64,000 nucleotides of DNA. It comes from Methylobacterium sp. C25. Lineage in GTDB: Bacteria; Pseudomonadota; Alphaproteobacteria; Rhizobiales; Beijerinckiaceae. Every line of letters begins with the position of its first letter. Position 1 is the stretch's first letter. The DNA lies in assembly GCF_021352225.1 (NCBI RefSeq), contig NZ_JAAUVI010000008.1, positions 1-64,000 on the forward strand, written 5' to 3'. Below are positions 1 through 8,538 of this stretch, one piece after another. A model generated the notes under the pieces. It did no database searches. It was not told the origin of the DNA and worked only from the letters and a program-made list of their open reading frames with translations. A program made the translations under genes and the position numbers.

Positions 1-596
1 CTCGTCGGATACCTCACCCCGCATAAGCAGCACGGACAAGAGAGCCACGGTCTCGACACCGCCCGGATCCGCGCCGCGCTCGCCGCCGTGCTGCCCGAGG
101 CCATGGTGCCCGCCCATCTCGTCCTGCTCGACAGCTTCCCGCTCACCCCCAACGGAAAGCTCGACCGCAGGGCGCTGCCCGCACCGGAGGCCGCCCTCGC
201 ACAGGCCGACGACTACGTCGCCCCGCGCAACCCGGTCGAAACAGCCCTCGCCGCCATCTGGGCCGAAATCCTCGGCATCCCACGCATCGGCGTCACACAA
301 AACTTCTTCGAAACAGGAGGTGACTCCATCTCCGCGCTCCAGGTCGTGAGCCGGGCGCGGGAGGCCGGGTGGGCGATCCGGCCACGGGATCTGTTCCAGC
401 ATCCGAGCCTCGAAGGACTGGCCCGGGTCGCCGCCGCCACCGCGGCCGAGCCGGCGCCAATCGTGACGGAAAGGGTGTTCGGTGAGCTGACCGGCTTGAG
501 TTCAGCCGAGCTCACGACACTCGGCATCGACCCCGCCGTCATGGAAGACGTCTATCCGCTGTCCCCGATGCAGCAGGGCCTGCTGTTCCATGCGCT
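1..596 (+). repeat. Intragenic NRPS module repeat, copy 1
   Basis: This stretch, covering the A-domain tail, carrier protein and the first residues of the C domain, is almost identical to 3505-4130. The only length difference is 30 bp, accounted for by two extra 15-bp units in the other copy. Such identity inside one gene suggests recent module duplication or gene conversion. The copy may extend to the left of the window. Confidence 0.9.
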
Positions 597-3500
597 GGAG
601 GACGATGCGTCGGGTCTCTACGTGAACCAGCTGAGCGTGGGCGTGTCGGGCCTGGACGGGGCTCGGCTGCGGGCGGCCTGGGAGGCGGTGAGCGCGCGCC
701 ATGCCGTGTTGCGCACGGGGTTCGTGCGGCGCGGGGTTCCGGTGGGCGTGCCGGGCGGTGCGCTGCAGGTGGTGTTCCGCCAGGCGGAGCTGCCCTTCGT
801 CGAGGAGGACTGGCGGGGGGCCGTTCCCATCGCAGGCGGCCAGGACGAGACGGTGTATGACGAGGAGGCGCGTCTTGCCTCGTCGTGTGAGGCGGAGCGG
901 GCGGAGGGGTTCGACCTGTCGCGGGCCCCGCTTCAGCGGGTGCGGCTGGTGCGGCTGCCGGACGATGCCGAGGGGGCCTCGCGGCATCGCCTGATCTGGA
1001 CGAGCCATCACCTCCTGCTGGACGGCTGGTCGTCGGCACGGTTCCTGGCGGAGGTGCTGGAGGCGTATCGGGGCGAGGGGGGCTCGTCTTCCGCCTCTGG
1101 CACCGCCCTGTCGTCGCCCGGCCTGTACCGGGACTACGTGGCCTGGCTGGCCGGGCGCGACCAGGAGGGCGCGGAGGCGTTCTGGCGCTCCGAGCTCGGG
1201 GATCTGGAGAACCCGACCTATCTGGCCGAGGCCTTTGCCGGCGACTCGGATTCTGCCGCGGGCGCTTCCGATCAAGCCGGGGGCGAGGCCGGCCCTGACG
1301 ACGGCGCGCTGATCGAGCGCACGGTGCTGGTGGAGGGCACGGCCTTCGATCGGCTGCGGGCCTTCGCACGCGCCGAGCGGGTGACGCTGAACACCCTGGT
1401 CCAGGGGGCCTGGTCCCTGCTGCTGCGCCGGCTGAGCGGCCAGGAGCGGGTCTGCTTCGGGGCGACGGTGTCGGGGCGCCCGGCGGAGCTGGCCGGCAGC
1501 GAGACGATGCTCGGCCTGTTCATCGCGACGCTGCCCGTGCTGGAGGGGACGCCTCCCGATCACACGGTGGGCGCCTGGCTGCGCGGCCTGCAGGAGCGCA
1601 ATCTCGCCCTGCGCGAGCATGCCCATGTTCCGCTCTCCCGGCTGCAGCGTCTGGCGGGCCAGGCCGGACGGGCCCTGTTCGACACCCTGGTGGTGTTCGA
1701 GAACTATCCGGTCGATGCCGCGCTCAAGGGCGAGGCAGGACCGTCCTCTGCATCCTCCTCGACCGACGCTTCCTCTCCTGCGACCGCCCGGTTCGGCGAC
1801 GTCCGGGTCTCCGAGCGTGCGAACTACCCGGTGATGGTGACGGCATCGGCCGGCGCCGGCCTGCGGCTTCATCTGCAGGTGGACGGGTCCCGGTTCACGC
1901 CGGGGCAGGCCGCCCTGATGGCGCAGGGCCTGCAGGACTGGCTCGTCGCGATCTGTGCGGATGGCTCCCGCTCGCTCGGGTCGGTCGCCTCGGCGGGCGA
2001 CGCGGACCGGATCGCGGCGGCCGTGGCGGCGACGCGGGCAGCGGGGGCGGATGCGATCCCGGCCGCTGGCGGGTCTCTGCCGCTGGTGACGGAGGCGATC
2101 GCGGCACGCGCCGCGCGGGCTCCCGATGCGGTGGCTTTGGTGGAGGGCGACGGGTCTCTCCTGAGCTACGGCGAGCTCGAGGCACGGGCCGAGCGTCTGG
2201 CGGCGCATCTGCGCGGGCTGGGGGTCGGGGCTGGTTCCGGAGCGCCCGGTGCCGGCGAGAGCCGGGTCGGCCTGGCGCTCGGCCGACGCGCGGGCCTGCT
2301 GGTGGGGCTGCTCGCGGTCCTGAAGGCCGGCGGCGCCTACGTGCCGCTCGATCCCGCCTATCCGGCCTCACGGCTCGCCCAGATGGTCGCGGATGCCGGC
2401 CTGTCCCTGATCCTGGTCTCGGACGATCGGGAGGACGTCCCGGAGGAGGCCGCCCAGGCGCTGGCCTCGGGCGGAGCCCGCCTGCTGCGGATCGATGACG
2501 GCGGTGGCCTCGTAGCGGGCTCCAGCGCGCCCGCCTCGCTGCCGGGCCTGTCCGGCCCATCCGCATCGTCCCTGGCCTATGTGATCTACACCTCCGGCTC
2601 CACGGGACTGCCCAAGGGGGTGATGATCCCGCACGCCGCCCTGGCGAACATCCTGTCGAGCATGGCCGCCGCGCCCGGCATGGCAGAGGGCGATGCCGTC
2701 CTCGCCCTGACCTCGCTCTCCTTCGACATCGCCGTGCTGGAACTCCTGCTGCCCCTGACCGTGGGCGCCCGGATCGTCCTGGCCGACCGATCGGCCTCGC
2801 GCGATCCCGAGCTCCTCTGCGCCCTGGCCGAGAGGCAGGCCGTGAGCGTGATCCAGGCCACCCCCTCGACCTGGCGCATGCTGGCCGGGGCCGGCGTGCT
2901 GCAGCGCCTGCCCGGCGGATGCCGGCGCTGGAGCGGCGGCGAGGCGCTGGCCCCGGATCTCGCCCGCATGCTGAGCGCGGACGCCGCCGAGCTGTGGAAC
3001 CTGTACGGGCCCACCGAGACCACGGTGTGGTCGGCGCTCGCCCGGATCACCCCCGAGGGCGCACCCGGGGACGGCGCCGATGCCGGCGACAATCCCGGCT
3101 GGCAGCCGGATCTCGGCGCGGCCGTGGCGCACACCACCCTGCACGTCCTGGATGCCGAGATGCGGCCGGCCGCCCCCGGCGTGACGGGCGAGCTGTATAT
3201 CGGCGGCATCGGCCTCGCCCGGGGCTATTGGGGAAGGCCCGACCTGACCGCGCAGCGCTTCGTCCCCGATCCCTTCGCGGGTCCAGGCCCAGGCCCGGGC
3301 TCAGGCGGCGCCCGCCTGTACCGGACCGGGGACCTCGCCTGCCGCAGCGCCGACGGCCGCCTGTGGTACCGGGGACGTGCCGACGACCAGGTCAAGATCC
3401 GCGGCCACAGGATCGAGCCGGGCGAGGTCGAGGCCCGCCTCAGGGCGCTGCCCGGCATCGCCCAGGCCGCCGTGCTCGCACGGCCCGCGCCATCAGGCCT

Positions 3501-6500
3501 CCAGCTCGTCGGATACCTCACCCCGCACAAGCAGCACGGTCAGGAGGGACACGGCCAAGAAGGGCACGGCCAGGAGAGCCACGGTCTCGACACCGCCCGG
3601 ATCCGCGCCGCGCTGGCCGCCGTGCTGCCCGAGGCCATGGTGCCCGCCCATCTCGTCGTGCTCGACAGCTTCCCGCTCACCCCCAACGGAAAGCTCGACC
3701 GCAGGGCGCTCCCCGCACCGGAGGCAGCCCTCGCACAGGCCGACGACTACGTCGCCCCGCGCAATCCCACCGAGACCGCCCTCGCCGCCATCTGGGCCGA
3801 AGTCCTCGGCATCCCCCAGATCGGCGTCACACAAAACTTCTTCGAAACAGGAGGCGACTCCATCTCCGCGCTCCAGGTCGTGAGCCGGGCGCGGGAGGGC
3901 GGGTGGGCGATCCGGCCACGGGATCTGTTCCGGCATCCGAGCCTCGAAGGACTGGCCCGGGTCGCCGCCGCCACCGAGGATCAGCCGGCGCCGATCGTGG
4001 CGGAAAGGGTGTTCGGCGAGCTGACCGGCCTGAACTCTTCCGAACTCACGGCACTCGGCATCGACCCCGCCGTCATGGAAGACGTCTATCCGCTGTCTCC
4101 GATGCAGCAGGGCCTGCTGTTCCATGCGCTCCAGCGGGCTGGCGACGGCGGCGACTACGTCAACCAGGTGGCGGTGACGGTCACCGGGCTCGATGCCGAG
4201 CGGATGCGTGGGGCCTGGGAGGCCTTGTCTGCGCGGCACGACATCCTGCGCACGAGCTTCCTGTGGCGGGGGATCGACGGGGCTGCACAACAGGTGGTGC
4301 ACCATGCCGTGCCGCTCCCCTTCACGGAGGAGGATTGGCGCGGACAGGCCGTCGACGACGAACGGCTTGCGCAGGCTGCCTCGCGCGAGCACGCAAGCGG
4401 CTTCGATCCGGCCGAGGCGCCGCTGCAGCGCATCCGGCTGATCCGGCTCGACGCCGCCGCCGACGGACGATCCCGCTATCGGCTGATCTGGACCTATCAC
4501 CACATCCTGCTCGATGGCTGGAGCACGGCGCGGCTCGTCTCCGAGCTGCTGCAGACTTATGAGGGTCGGACACCGACGTCGCCTCCGCCGCGCTACCGCG
4601 ATCACATCGCCTGGCTGGCTGGGCGAGACGAGGCGGCATCCGAACGGTTCTGGCGCAAGCGGCTGGAGACGTTCGAGGCACCGACGCGCTTGGCGGATGC
4701 GTTCTCGCGCAAGGGCACGGAGGTGCGGCACAACCGCCGCTATTCCCGACTTGGCGAAGCCGAGACGGGACAGCTCAAGGACTTCGCGCGTTCACAAGGC
4801 GTCACGCTCAGCACCCTAGTCCAGGCGGCCTGGATCCTGCTGCTGCAGCGCTACACGGGTCAGGCCCGGGTGACCTTCGGTCTTGCCGTCGCGGGCCGTC
4901 CGGCCGAGGTGGCCGGAGCGCAGGAGATGATCGGCCTGTTCATCAACACTTTGCCGATCTCGGAGGATCGGCAGCCAGGGCTCACCGTCGGCAACTGGCT
5001 GAGACACCTGCAGAGCCGCAGCGTCGACATGCGCGAGCACGAGCAGACTCCGCTTGGCACGATTCAGGGCTTCGCCGGGCTGTCCGGCCAGTCGATGTTC
5101 GACTCGATCATGGTCTTCGAAAACTACCCGCTGGAGGAGAACCTGCGGGACCGCGAAGGTCGCTCGATCGCCTTCAGCGATTTCGAATCCGTGGATGTCA
5201 CCAACTATCCGATGGATCTCAAGGTCACCGCGGAGCGGGTGCTCGAGATCGAATACCTCTACCTCCTCAATCACTTCAGCGATGAGGATGCGGAGCGGAT
5301 CCGCGAGACGATGGAACATGTCCTGTTCCTGCTCGCGGTCCGTGGCGAGGCCGAGATCGGTTCGCTCTCGCTCGCGACGCCACGCGACATCGCTCTCAAG
5401 AACCTTGGCAACGCCAGGGCATTGCCTTGTCCGTCGACGCCCTTCGTGCATGAGGCGATCGCAGAGCAGGCTCGGCGGCGGCCAGATGCCATCGCCCTGG
5501 TGGTCGGCGAGCGGCGGCTGAGCTACGCCGAACTCGACGACCGCGCCAACGCTCTGGCGCAGCGGCTAATATCCGAAGGGATCGTGGCCGGCGCCCTCGT
5601 CGGGCTCATGGTCGAGCGGCACGAAGAGACCTTCGTGGCGATGCTCGCGGTGCTGAAGCTGGGGGCGGCCTACCTGCCGCTCGATCCGCGCCTTCCGGAG
5701 CAGCGGTTGGCCGTGATCACGGCGAGTTCGGGGGTGGGCCACGTGCTGGACCGGACCGGCAGCGTCGCGCTGCCCTCGGCGATCACCCGCGTGACCATCG
5801 CGGACACGTCGGGGACGAGCGGCCCGGCAGCCCAGGCCGAGCTTCACGGTGAAAGCCTCGCCTACGTCATCTACACGTCCGGCTCGACGGGAGAGCCGAA
5901 GGGCGTCTCCGTCGCGCATGGTGCGCTGTCGATGCATTGCCGCGCGACCGGAGTGCTTTACGAGACGAACGAGGAGACCTGCGAACTGCACGTCATCTCG
6001 CTGGCCTTCGACGGTGCGCATGAGCGCTGGCTGACGGTGCTGACCCATGGCGGCCGGCTCGTTGTCAGTGACGAGCATCTCTGGGCGCCCCAGAGAATCG
6101 CGGAGGTGCTGCGGGCGGAGGGGGCGACCCATGCCGGCATGTCTCCGGCCTATCTGCAGCAGCTCGCGGAATGGATCGAGGAGGCGGGCGATCCGCCGCC
6201 CGTCAAGCTCTACTCCTTCGGCGGCGAGGCGATGCCGAAGGCCGGGTTCGAGCGCGTGGCGCGGGTCCTGAAGCCACAAATCCTGGTCAACGGCTACGGC
6301 CCCACCGAGACGGTGGTGACGCCGCTGGTCTGGAAGGTGCCGGCCTCGGCGGCCTGCGCGCAGGCCTATGCGCCGATCGGGTTCCCCGTCGGAGACCGCA
6401 CGGCTTTGATCCTGGATGCTCATCTCGACATCGTGCCGGCGGGCGTCGCGGGCGAATTGTATGTCGGCGGAGCCGGGCTCGCGCGGGGCTATCACGGCCA

Positions 6501-7209
6501 GCCCGGTCTCACGGCGGACCGCTTCGTGCCCGATCCGTATGGCGAGCCCGGCAGCCGGCTCTACCGCACCGGCGACCTCGTGCGCTGGGACGAGGACGGC
6601 ACGGTGGAATATCTCGGACGCATCGACGACCAGGTGAAGATCCGTGGCTTCCGGATCGAACTCGGTGAGGTCGAGGCGCGGACCCGCGCGTTGCGAGCGG
6701 TGCGCAATGCGGCGGTGGTCGCGCAGGAGGCGCCCGAAGGCAGCCGCCTGATCGCCTATGTCACGCCATGGGAAGCCGGTGCCGCGCCGGAGGCTCTCGC
6801 GGACACGGTCACGGCAGAACTCAAAAAGGTCCTGCCGGACTACATGGTGCCGGCCCGGATCGTGGTGCTCGACCGCCTGCCGCTGACCTCTACCGGCAAG
6901 GTCGATCGCCGGGCGCTGCCGGTGCCGGACTGGCAATCGCGCGCATACGTTGCCCCGCGCAGCGAGGCGGAGAAGGCGCTGGCGCGGGTCTGGCAGGAGG
7001 TGCTGAAGATCGAGCGCGTCGGCGTCACCGACGACTTCTTCGAGCTGGGCGGCAACTCGCTCCTGAGCCTGCGGGTCATCAGCCGCCTGCGGCGGGAGAG
7101 CGCCATCGGCATCGAGATCAAGCTCCGCGACCTCATGAAGAATCCGACCATCCGTGGGCTCCTGCGCGATGCCCCGCGCGAGGAAGAACGCCTGGAGGAG
7201 CCGGCATGA
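1..7209 (+). CDS. Non-ribosomal peptide synthetase, 3' part (siderophore-type)
   Basis: The reading frame is already open at base 1, so the gene starts outside the window; 2402 codons are visible. Domain order seen: tail of an adenylation (A) domain, carrier protein (Ser codon 325-327), condensation (C; HHLLLDG at 1006-1026), A (YTSGSTGLPKG from 2587), carrier (Ser 3859-3861), C (HHILLDG at 4498-4518), A (about 5440-6900), carrier (GGNSL, Ser 7057-7059). No epimerisation and no thioesterase domain is present. Manual alignment to the GrsA pocket gives DILQWGLVWK for the complete middle A domain, close to the published glycine code DILQLGLIWK, and DGEGSGGVTK for the last, whose acidic residue would suit a basic or hydroxylated basic side chain. 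Downstream N-hydroxylase and acyltransferase genes imply a hydroxamate siderophore; the product itself is inference. Confidence 0.93.
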   Translation, partial: LVGYLTPHKQHGQESHGLDTARIRAALAAVLPEAMVPAHLVLLDSFPLTPNGKLDRRALPAPEAALAQADDYVAPRNPVETALAAIWAEILGIPRIGVTQNFFETGGDSISALQVVSRAREAGWAIRPRDLFQHPSLEGLARVAAATAAEPAPIVTERVFGELTGLSSAELTTLGIDPAVMEDVYPLSPMQQGLLFHALEDDASGLYVNQLSVGVSGLDGARLRAAWEAVSARHAVLRTGFVRRGVPVGVPGGALQVVFRQAELPFVEEDWRGAVPIAGGQDETVYDEEARLASSCEAERAEGFDLSRAPLQRVRLVRLPDDAEGASRHRLIWTSHHLLLDGWSSARFLAEVLEAYRGEGGSSSASGTALSSPGLYRDYVAWLAGRDQEGAEAFWRSELGDLENPTYLAEAFAGDSDSAAGASDQAGGEAGPDDGALIERTVLVEGTAFDRLRAFARAERVTLNTLVQGAWSLLLRRLSGQERVCFGATVSGRPAELAGSETMLGLFIATLPVLEGTPPDHTVGAWLRGLQERNLALREHAHVPLSRLQRLAGQAGRALFDTLVVFENYPVDAALKGEAGPSSASSSTDASSPATARFGDVRVSERANYPVMVTASAGAGLRLHLQVDGSRFTPGQAALMAQGLQDWLVAICADGSRSLGSVASAGDADRIAAAVAATRAAGADAIPAAGGSLPLVTEAIAARAARAPDAVALVEGDGSLLSYGELEARAERLAAHLRGLGVGAGSGAPGAGESRVGLALGRRAGLLVGLLAVLKAGGAYVPLDPAYPASRLAQMVADAGLSLILVSDDREDVPEEAAQALASGGARLLRIDDGGGLVAGSSAPASLPGLSGPSASSLAYVIYTSGSTGLPKGVMIPHAALANILSSMAAAPGMAEGDAVLALTSLSFDIAVLELLLPLTVGARIVLADRSASRDPELLCALAERQAVSVIQATPSTWRMLAGAGVLQRLPGGCRRWSGGEALAPDLARMLSADAAELWNLYGPTETTVWSALARITPEGAPGDGADAGDNPGWQPDLGAAVAHTTLHVLDAEMRPAAPGVTGELYIGGIGLARGYWGRPDLTAQRFVPDPFAGPGPGPGSGGARLYRTGDLACRSADGRLWYRGRADDQVKIRGHRIEPGEVEARLRALPGIAQAAVLARPAPSGLQLVGYLTPHKQHGQEGHGQEGHGQESHGLDTARIRAALAAVLPEAMVPAHLVVLDSFPLTPNGKLDRRALPAPEAALAQADDYVAPRNPTETALAAIWAEVLGIPQIGVTQNFFETGGDSISALQVVSRAREGGWAIRPRDLFRHPSLEGLARVAAATEDQPAPIVAERVFGELTGLNSSELTALGIDPAVMEDVYPLSPMQQGLLFHALQRAGDGGDYVNQVAVTVTGLDAERMRGAWEALSARHDILRTSFLWRGIDGAAQQVVHHAVPLPFTEEDWRGQAVDDERLAQAASREHASGFDPAEAPLQRIRLIRLDAAADGRSRYRLIWTYHHILLDGWSTARLVSELLQTYEGRTPTSPPPRYRDHIAWLAGRDEAASERFWRKRLETFEAPTRLADAFSRKGTEVRHNRRYSRLGEAETGQLKDFARSQGVTLSTLVQAAWILLLQRYTGQARVTFGLAVAGRPAEVAGAQEMIGLFINTLPISEDRQPGLTVGNWLRHLQSRSVDMREHEQTPLGTIQGFAGLSGQSMFDSIMVFENYPLEENLRDREGRSIAFSDFESVDVTNYPMDLKVTAERVLEIEYLYLLNHFSDEDAERIRETMEHVLFLLAVRGEAEIGSLSLATPRDIALKNLGNARALPCPSTPFVHEAIAEQARRRPDAIALVVGERRLSYAELDDRANALAQRLISEGIVAGALVGLMVERHEETFVAMLAVLKLGAAYLPLDPRLPEQRLAVITASSGVGHVLDRTGSVALPSAITRVTIADTSGTSGPAAQAELHGESLAYVIYTSGSTGEPKGVSVAHGALSMHCRATGVLYETNEETCELHVISLAFDGAHERWLTVLTHGGRLVVSDEHLWAPQRIAEVLRAEGATHAGMSPAYLQQLAEWIEEAGDPPPVKLYSFGGEAMPKAGFERVARVLKPQILVNGYGPTETVVTPLVWKVPASAACAQAYAPIGFPVGDRTALILDAHLDIVPAGVAGELYVGGAGLARGYHGQPGLTADRFVPDPYGEPGSRLYRTGDLVRWDEDGTVEYLGRIDDQVKIRGFRIELGEVEARTRALRAVRNAAVVAQEAPEGSRLIAYVTPWEAGAAPEALADTVTAELKKVLPDYMVPARIVVLDRLPLTSTGKVDRRALPVPDWQSRAYVAPRSEAEKALARVWQEVLKIERVGVTDDFFELGGNSLLSLRVISRLRRESAIGIEIKLRDLMKNPTIRGLLRDAPREEERLEEPA
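3505..4130 (+). repeat. Intragenic NRPS module repeat, copy 2
   Basis: Direct repeat of 1-596 in the same frame. Identity starts at the LVGYLTPHK segment and ends just after the LLFHAL motif of the C domain, where the two modules diverge sharply. The block crosses domain borders, as expected for recombination rather than domain-level constraint. Confidence 0.9.
3535..3579 (+). repeat. 15-bp tandem repeat encoding HGQE(G/S)
   Basis: Three in-frame 15-bp units (3535-3549, 3550-3564, 3565-3579) encode HGQEG, HGQEG, HGQES in the loop near the end of the A domain. The matching place in copy 1 (about 31-45) has a single unit, so the array has expanded or contracted by whole codon-neutral units. 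Confidence 0.85.
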
Positions 7210-8201
7210 GCGGGCCGACGGATCTCGCCGGCGAGCTGCATCCGGATATCGAAGCCCTCCTCGGCATGATCGCAGCGGGTGTCGAGAGTGGCGCACGCAC
7301 GCCGTTGCCGCAGCTGACGCCGCAGGCGGCGCGGGATGATTTCGATGCCTCCTCGCCGCTCCTCGACCTCGAGGCCGATCCGCTCCCTTTCGAGCGGGCC
7401 CTCGAGCTGCCGACGCGCGACGGCGCCATGATCGCGGCCCGGCTCTACGCGCCGCGCGCGCCCTCGACAGAGGCCCCGCTGCCCGTGACGCTGGCGCTGC
7501 ATAGCGGTGGCTTCGTGGTCGGAAGCCTCGACTCGCATGAATGGCTCTGGCGCAACCTCGCCGAGGGCAGCGGCGGCGCAGTCCTCGCCATCGCGTACCG
7601 GCTCGCCCCCGAGCACAGGTTTCCCACCGCGTTCGAGGATGCCTGCGACGCGCTGGCCTGGATCGGCCGCGATGGGCCGGCCCTCGGCCTCGACACCGGA
7701 CGCGTCGCGCTTTGCGGCGACAGTGCCGGGGGCACGCTCGCGGCGGCGCTCGCGATCGCAGCACGGGACGAGGCGGGGTTGCCGAAGCCCGTCTTCCAGG
7801 CGCTCGCCTATCCGGGCCTCGGCTCCCGGCAGGACACCGAGTCCTTTCGCCGCTACGGGCGGGGCTACCTGCTGGAAGCCGAGACGGTGGCCTGGTTCTT
7901 CGCGCAGTACCTTCGCGGCGAGGCCGACCGCGACGACTGGCGCTTCGCCCCGCTTGCCGCGCCGGATCTCGCCGGCGTCGCACCGGCGCTGATCGTGCTT
8001 CCCGAATTCGATCCGCTCCTCGACGAGGGACGCGCCTACGCCGCGCGGCTGCAGGAGGCTGGGGTTGCCGCCGAGGTCCGGGTGTATCCGGGCATGGTCC
8101 ACGAGTTCCTGCGCATGGGGAGCATCACCGAAGACGCGTTGACGGCGCAGCAGGAGATTTCGCGAGCCCTGGCCCAGGCATTCGGAAAGGCATCCACGTG
8201 A
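7206..8201 (+). CDS. Alpha/beta hydrolase, hormone-sensitive-lipase (HSL/BDHL) family
   Basis: 331 aa; its ATG overlaps the NRPS stop in an ATGA, so it is translationally coupled. The oxyanion-hole motif appears as HSGGF, the nucleophile as GDSAGG, followed by an acidic residue in EFDPLLDEG and a histidine in VHEFLRMG, giving a complete Ser-Asp-His triad. HSL-family enzymes hydrolyse small esters or amides. Because the NRPS lacks a thioesterase, this protein could release or hydrolyse the peptide, or act later on the ferri-siderophore to release iron; the sequence does not decide. No signal peptide is visible, so it is probably cytoplasmic. Confidence 0.88.
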   Translation: MSGPTDLAGELHPDIEALLGMIAAGVESGARTPLPQLTPQAARDDFDASSPLLDLEADPLPFERALELPTRDGAMIAARLYAPRAPSTEAPLPVTLALHSGGFVVGSLDSHEWLWRNLAEGSGGAVLAIAYRLAPEHRFPTAFEDACDALAWIGRDGPALGLDTGRVALCGDSAGGTLAAALAIAARDEAGLPKPVFQALAYPGLGSRQDTESFRRYGRGYLLEAETVAWFFAQYLRGEADRDDWRFAPLAAPDLAGVAPALIVLPEFDPLLDEGRAYAARLQEAGVAAEVRVYPGMVHEFLRMGSITEDALTAQQEISRALAQAFGKAST

Positions 8202-8538
8202 GCGACGAGCATCGTTGTTGCGCTCACTCTAGTGGCGCGCCGCCCTCATTCACCGTCTGCGATCGTTGTCGCCGGCGCCTGCGCCAATAAGGATTCCTGC
8301 CACGGGAGAACCACCCATCGATCAAATCGAGCCTTGAACTTTCCGAGATCTTATTTGGAATAATTCAATACTTTGGTTTTGGTCGAAATATCATGTGCTG
8401 CGGGCTTGAGCATTCGCCGGGCCCCTTCTAAGTCGCCATTACGAACCGCCCATCTTCTCGCGATCACGCTCGCGCCGTCGGCAGCCCGGCGGTGCGTCGC
8501 CCTGGATGGCCCGTATCGAAGGCCCGTCGGAGACCTGA
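8202..8538 (+). promoter_or_regulatory. 337-bp gap before the acyltransferase gene, possible iron-responsive promoter
   Basis: No convincing gene is present; short open frames here lack coding character. The AT-rich patch 8350-8395 contrasts with its GC-rich surroundings and contains the inverted repeat described separately. A GGAGA ribosome binding site precedes the ATG at 8539. The gap suggests that the acyltransferase and hydroxylase genes can be transcribed apart from the NRPS. Confidence 0.45.
8354..8370 (+). promoter_or_regulatory. Possible Irr/ICE-like operator
   Basis: The sequence TTTGGAATAATTCAATA contains the core GAA-N3-TTC with TTTG on the left. The rhizobial iron-control element bound by Irr is roughly TTTAGAA-N3-TTCTAAA, so the core and left flank fit and the right flank is poor. 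It lies about 170 bp before the siderophore acyltransferase start. This is a motif resemblance only. Confidence 0.3.

Noticed and set aside
502..2208. 568-codon frame antisense to the NRPS
   Set aside because: Shadow of NRPS coding in GC-rich DNA; no domain or ribosome binding site.
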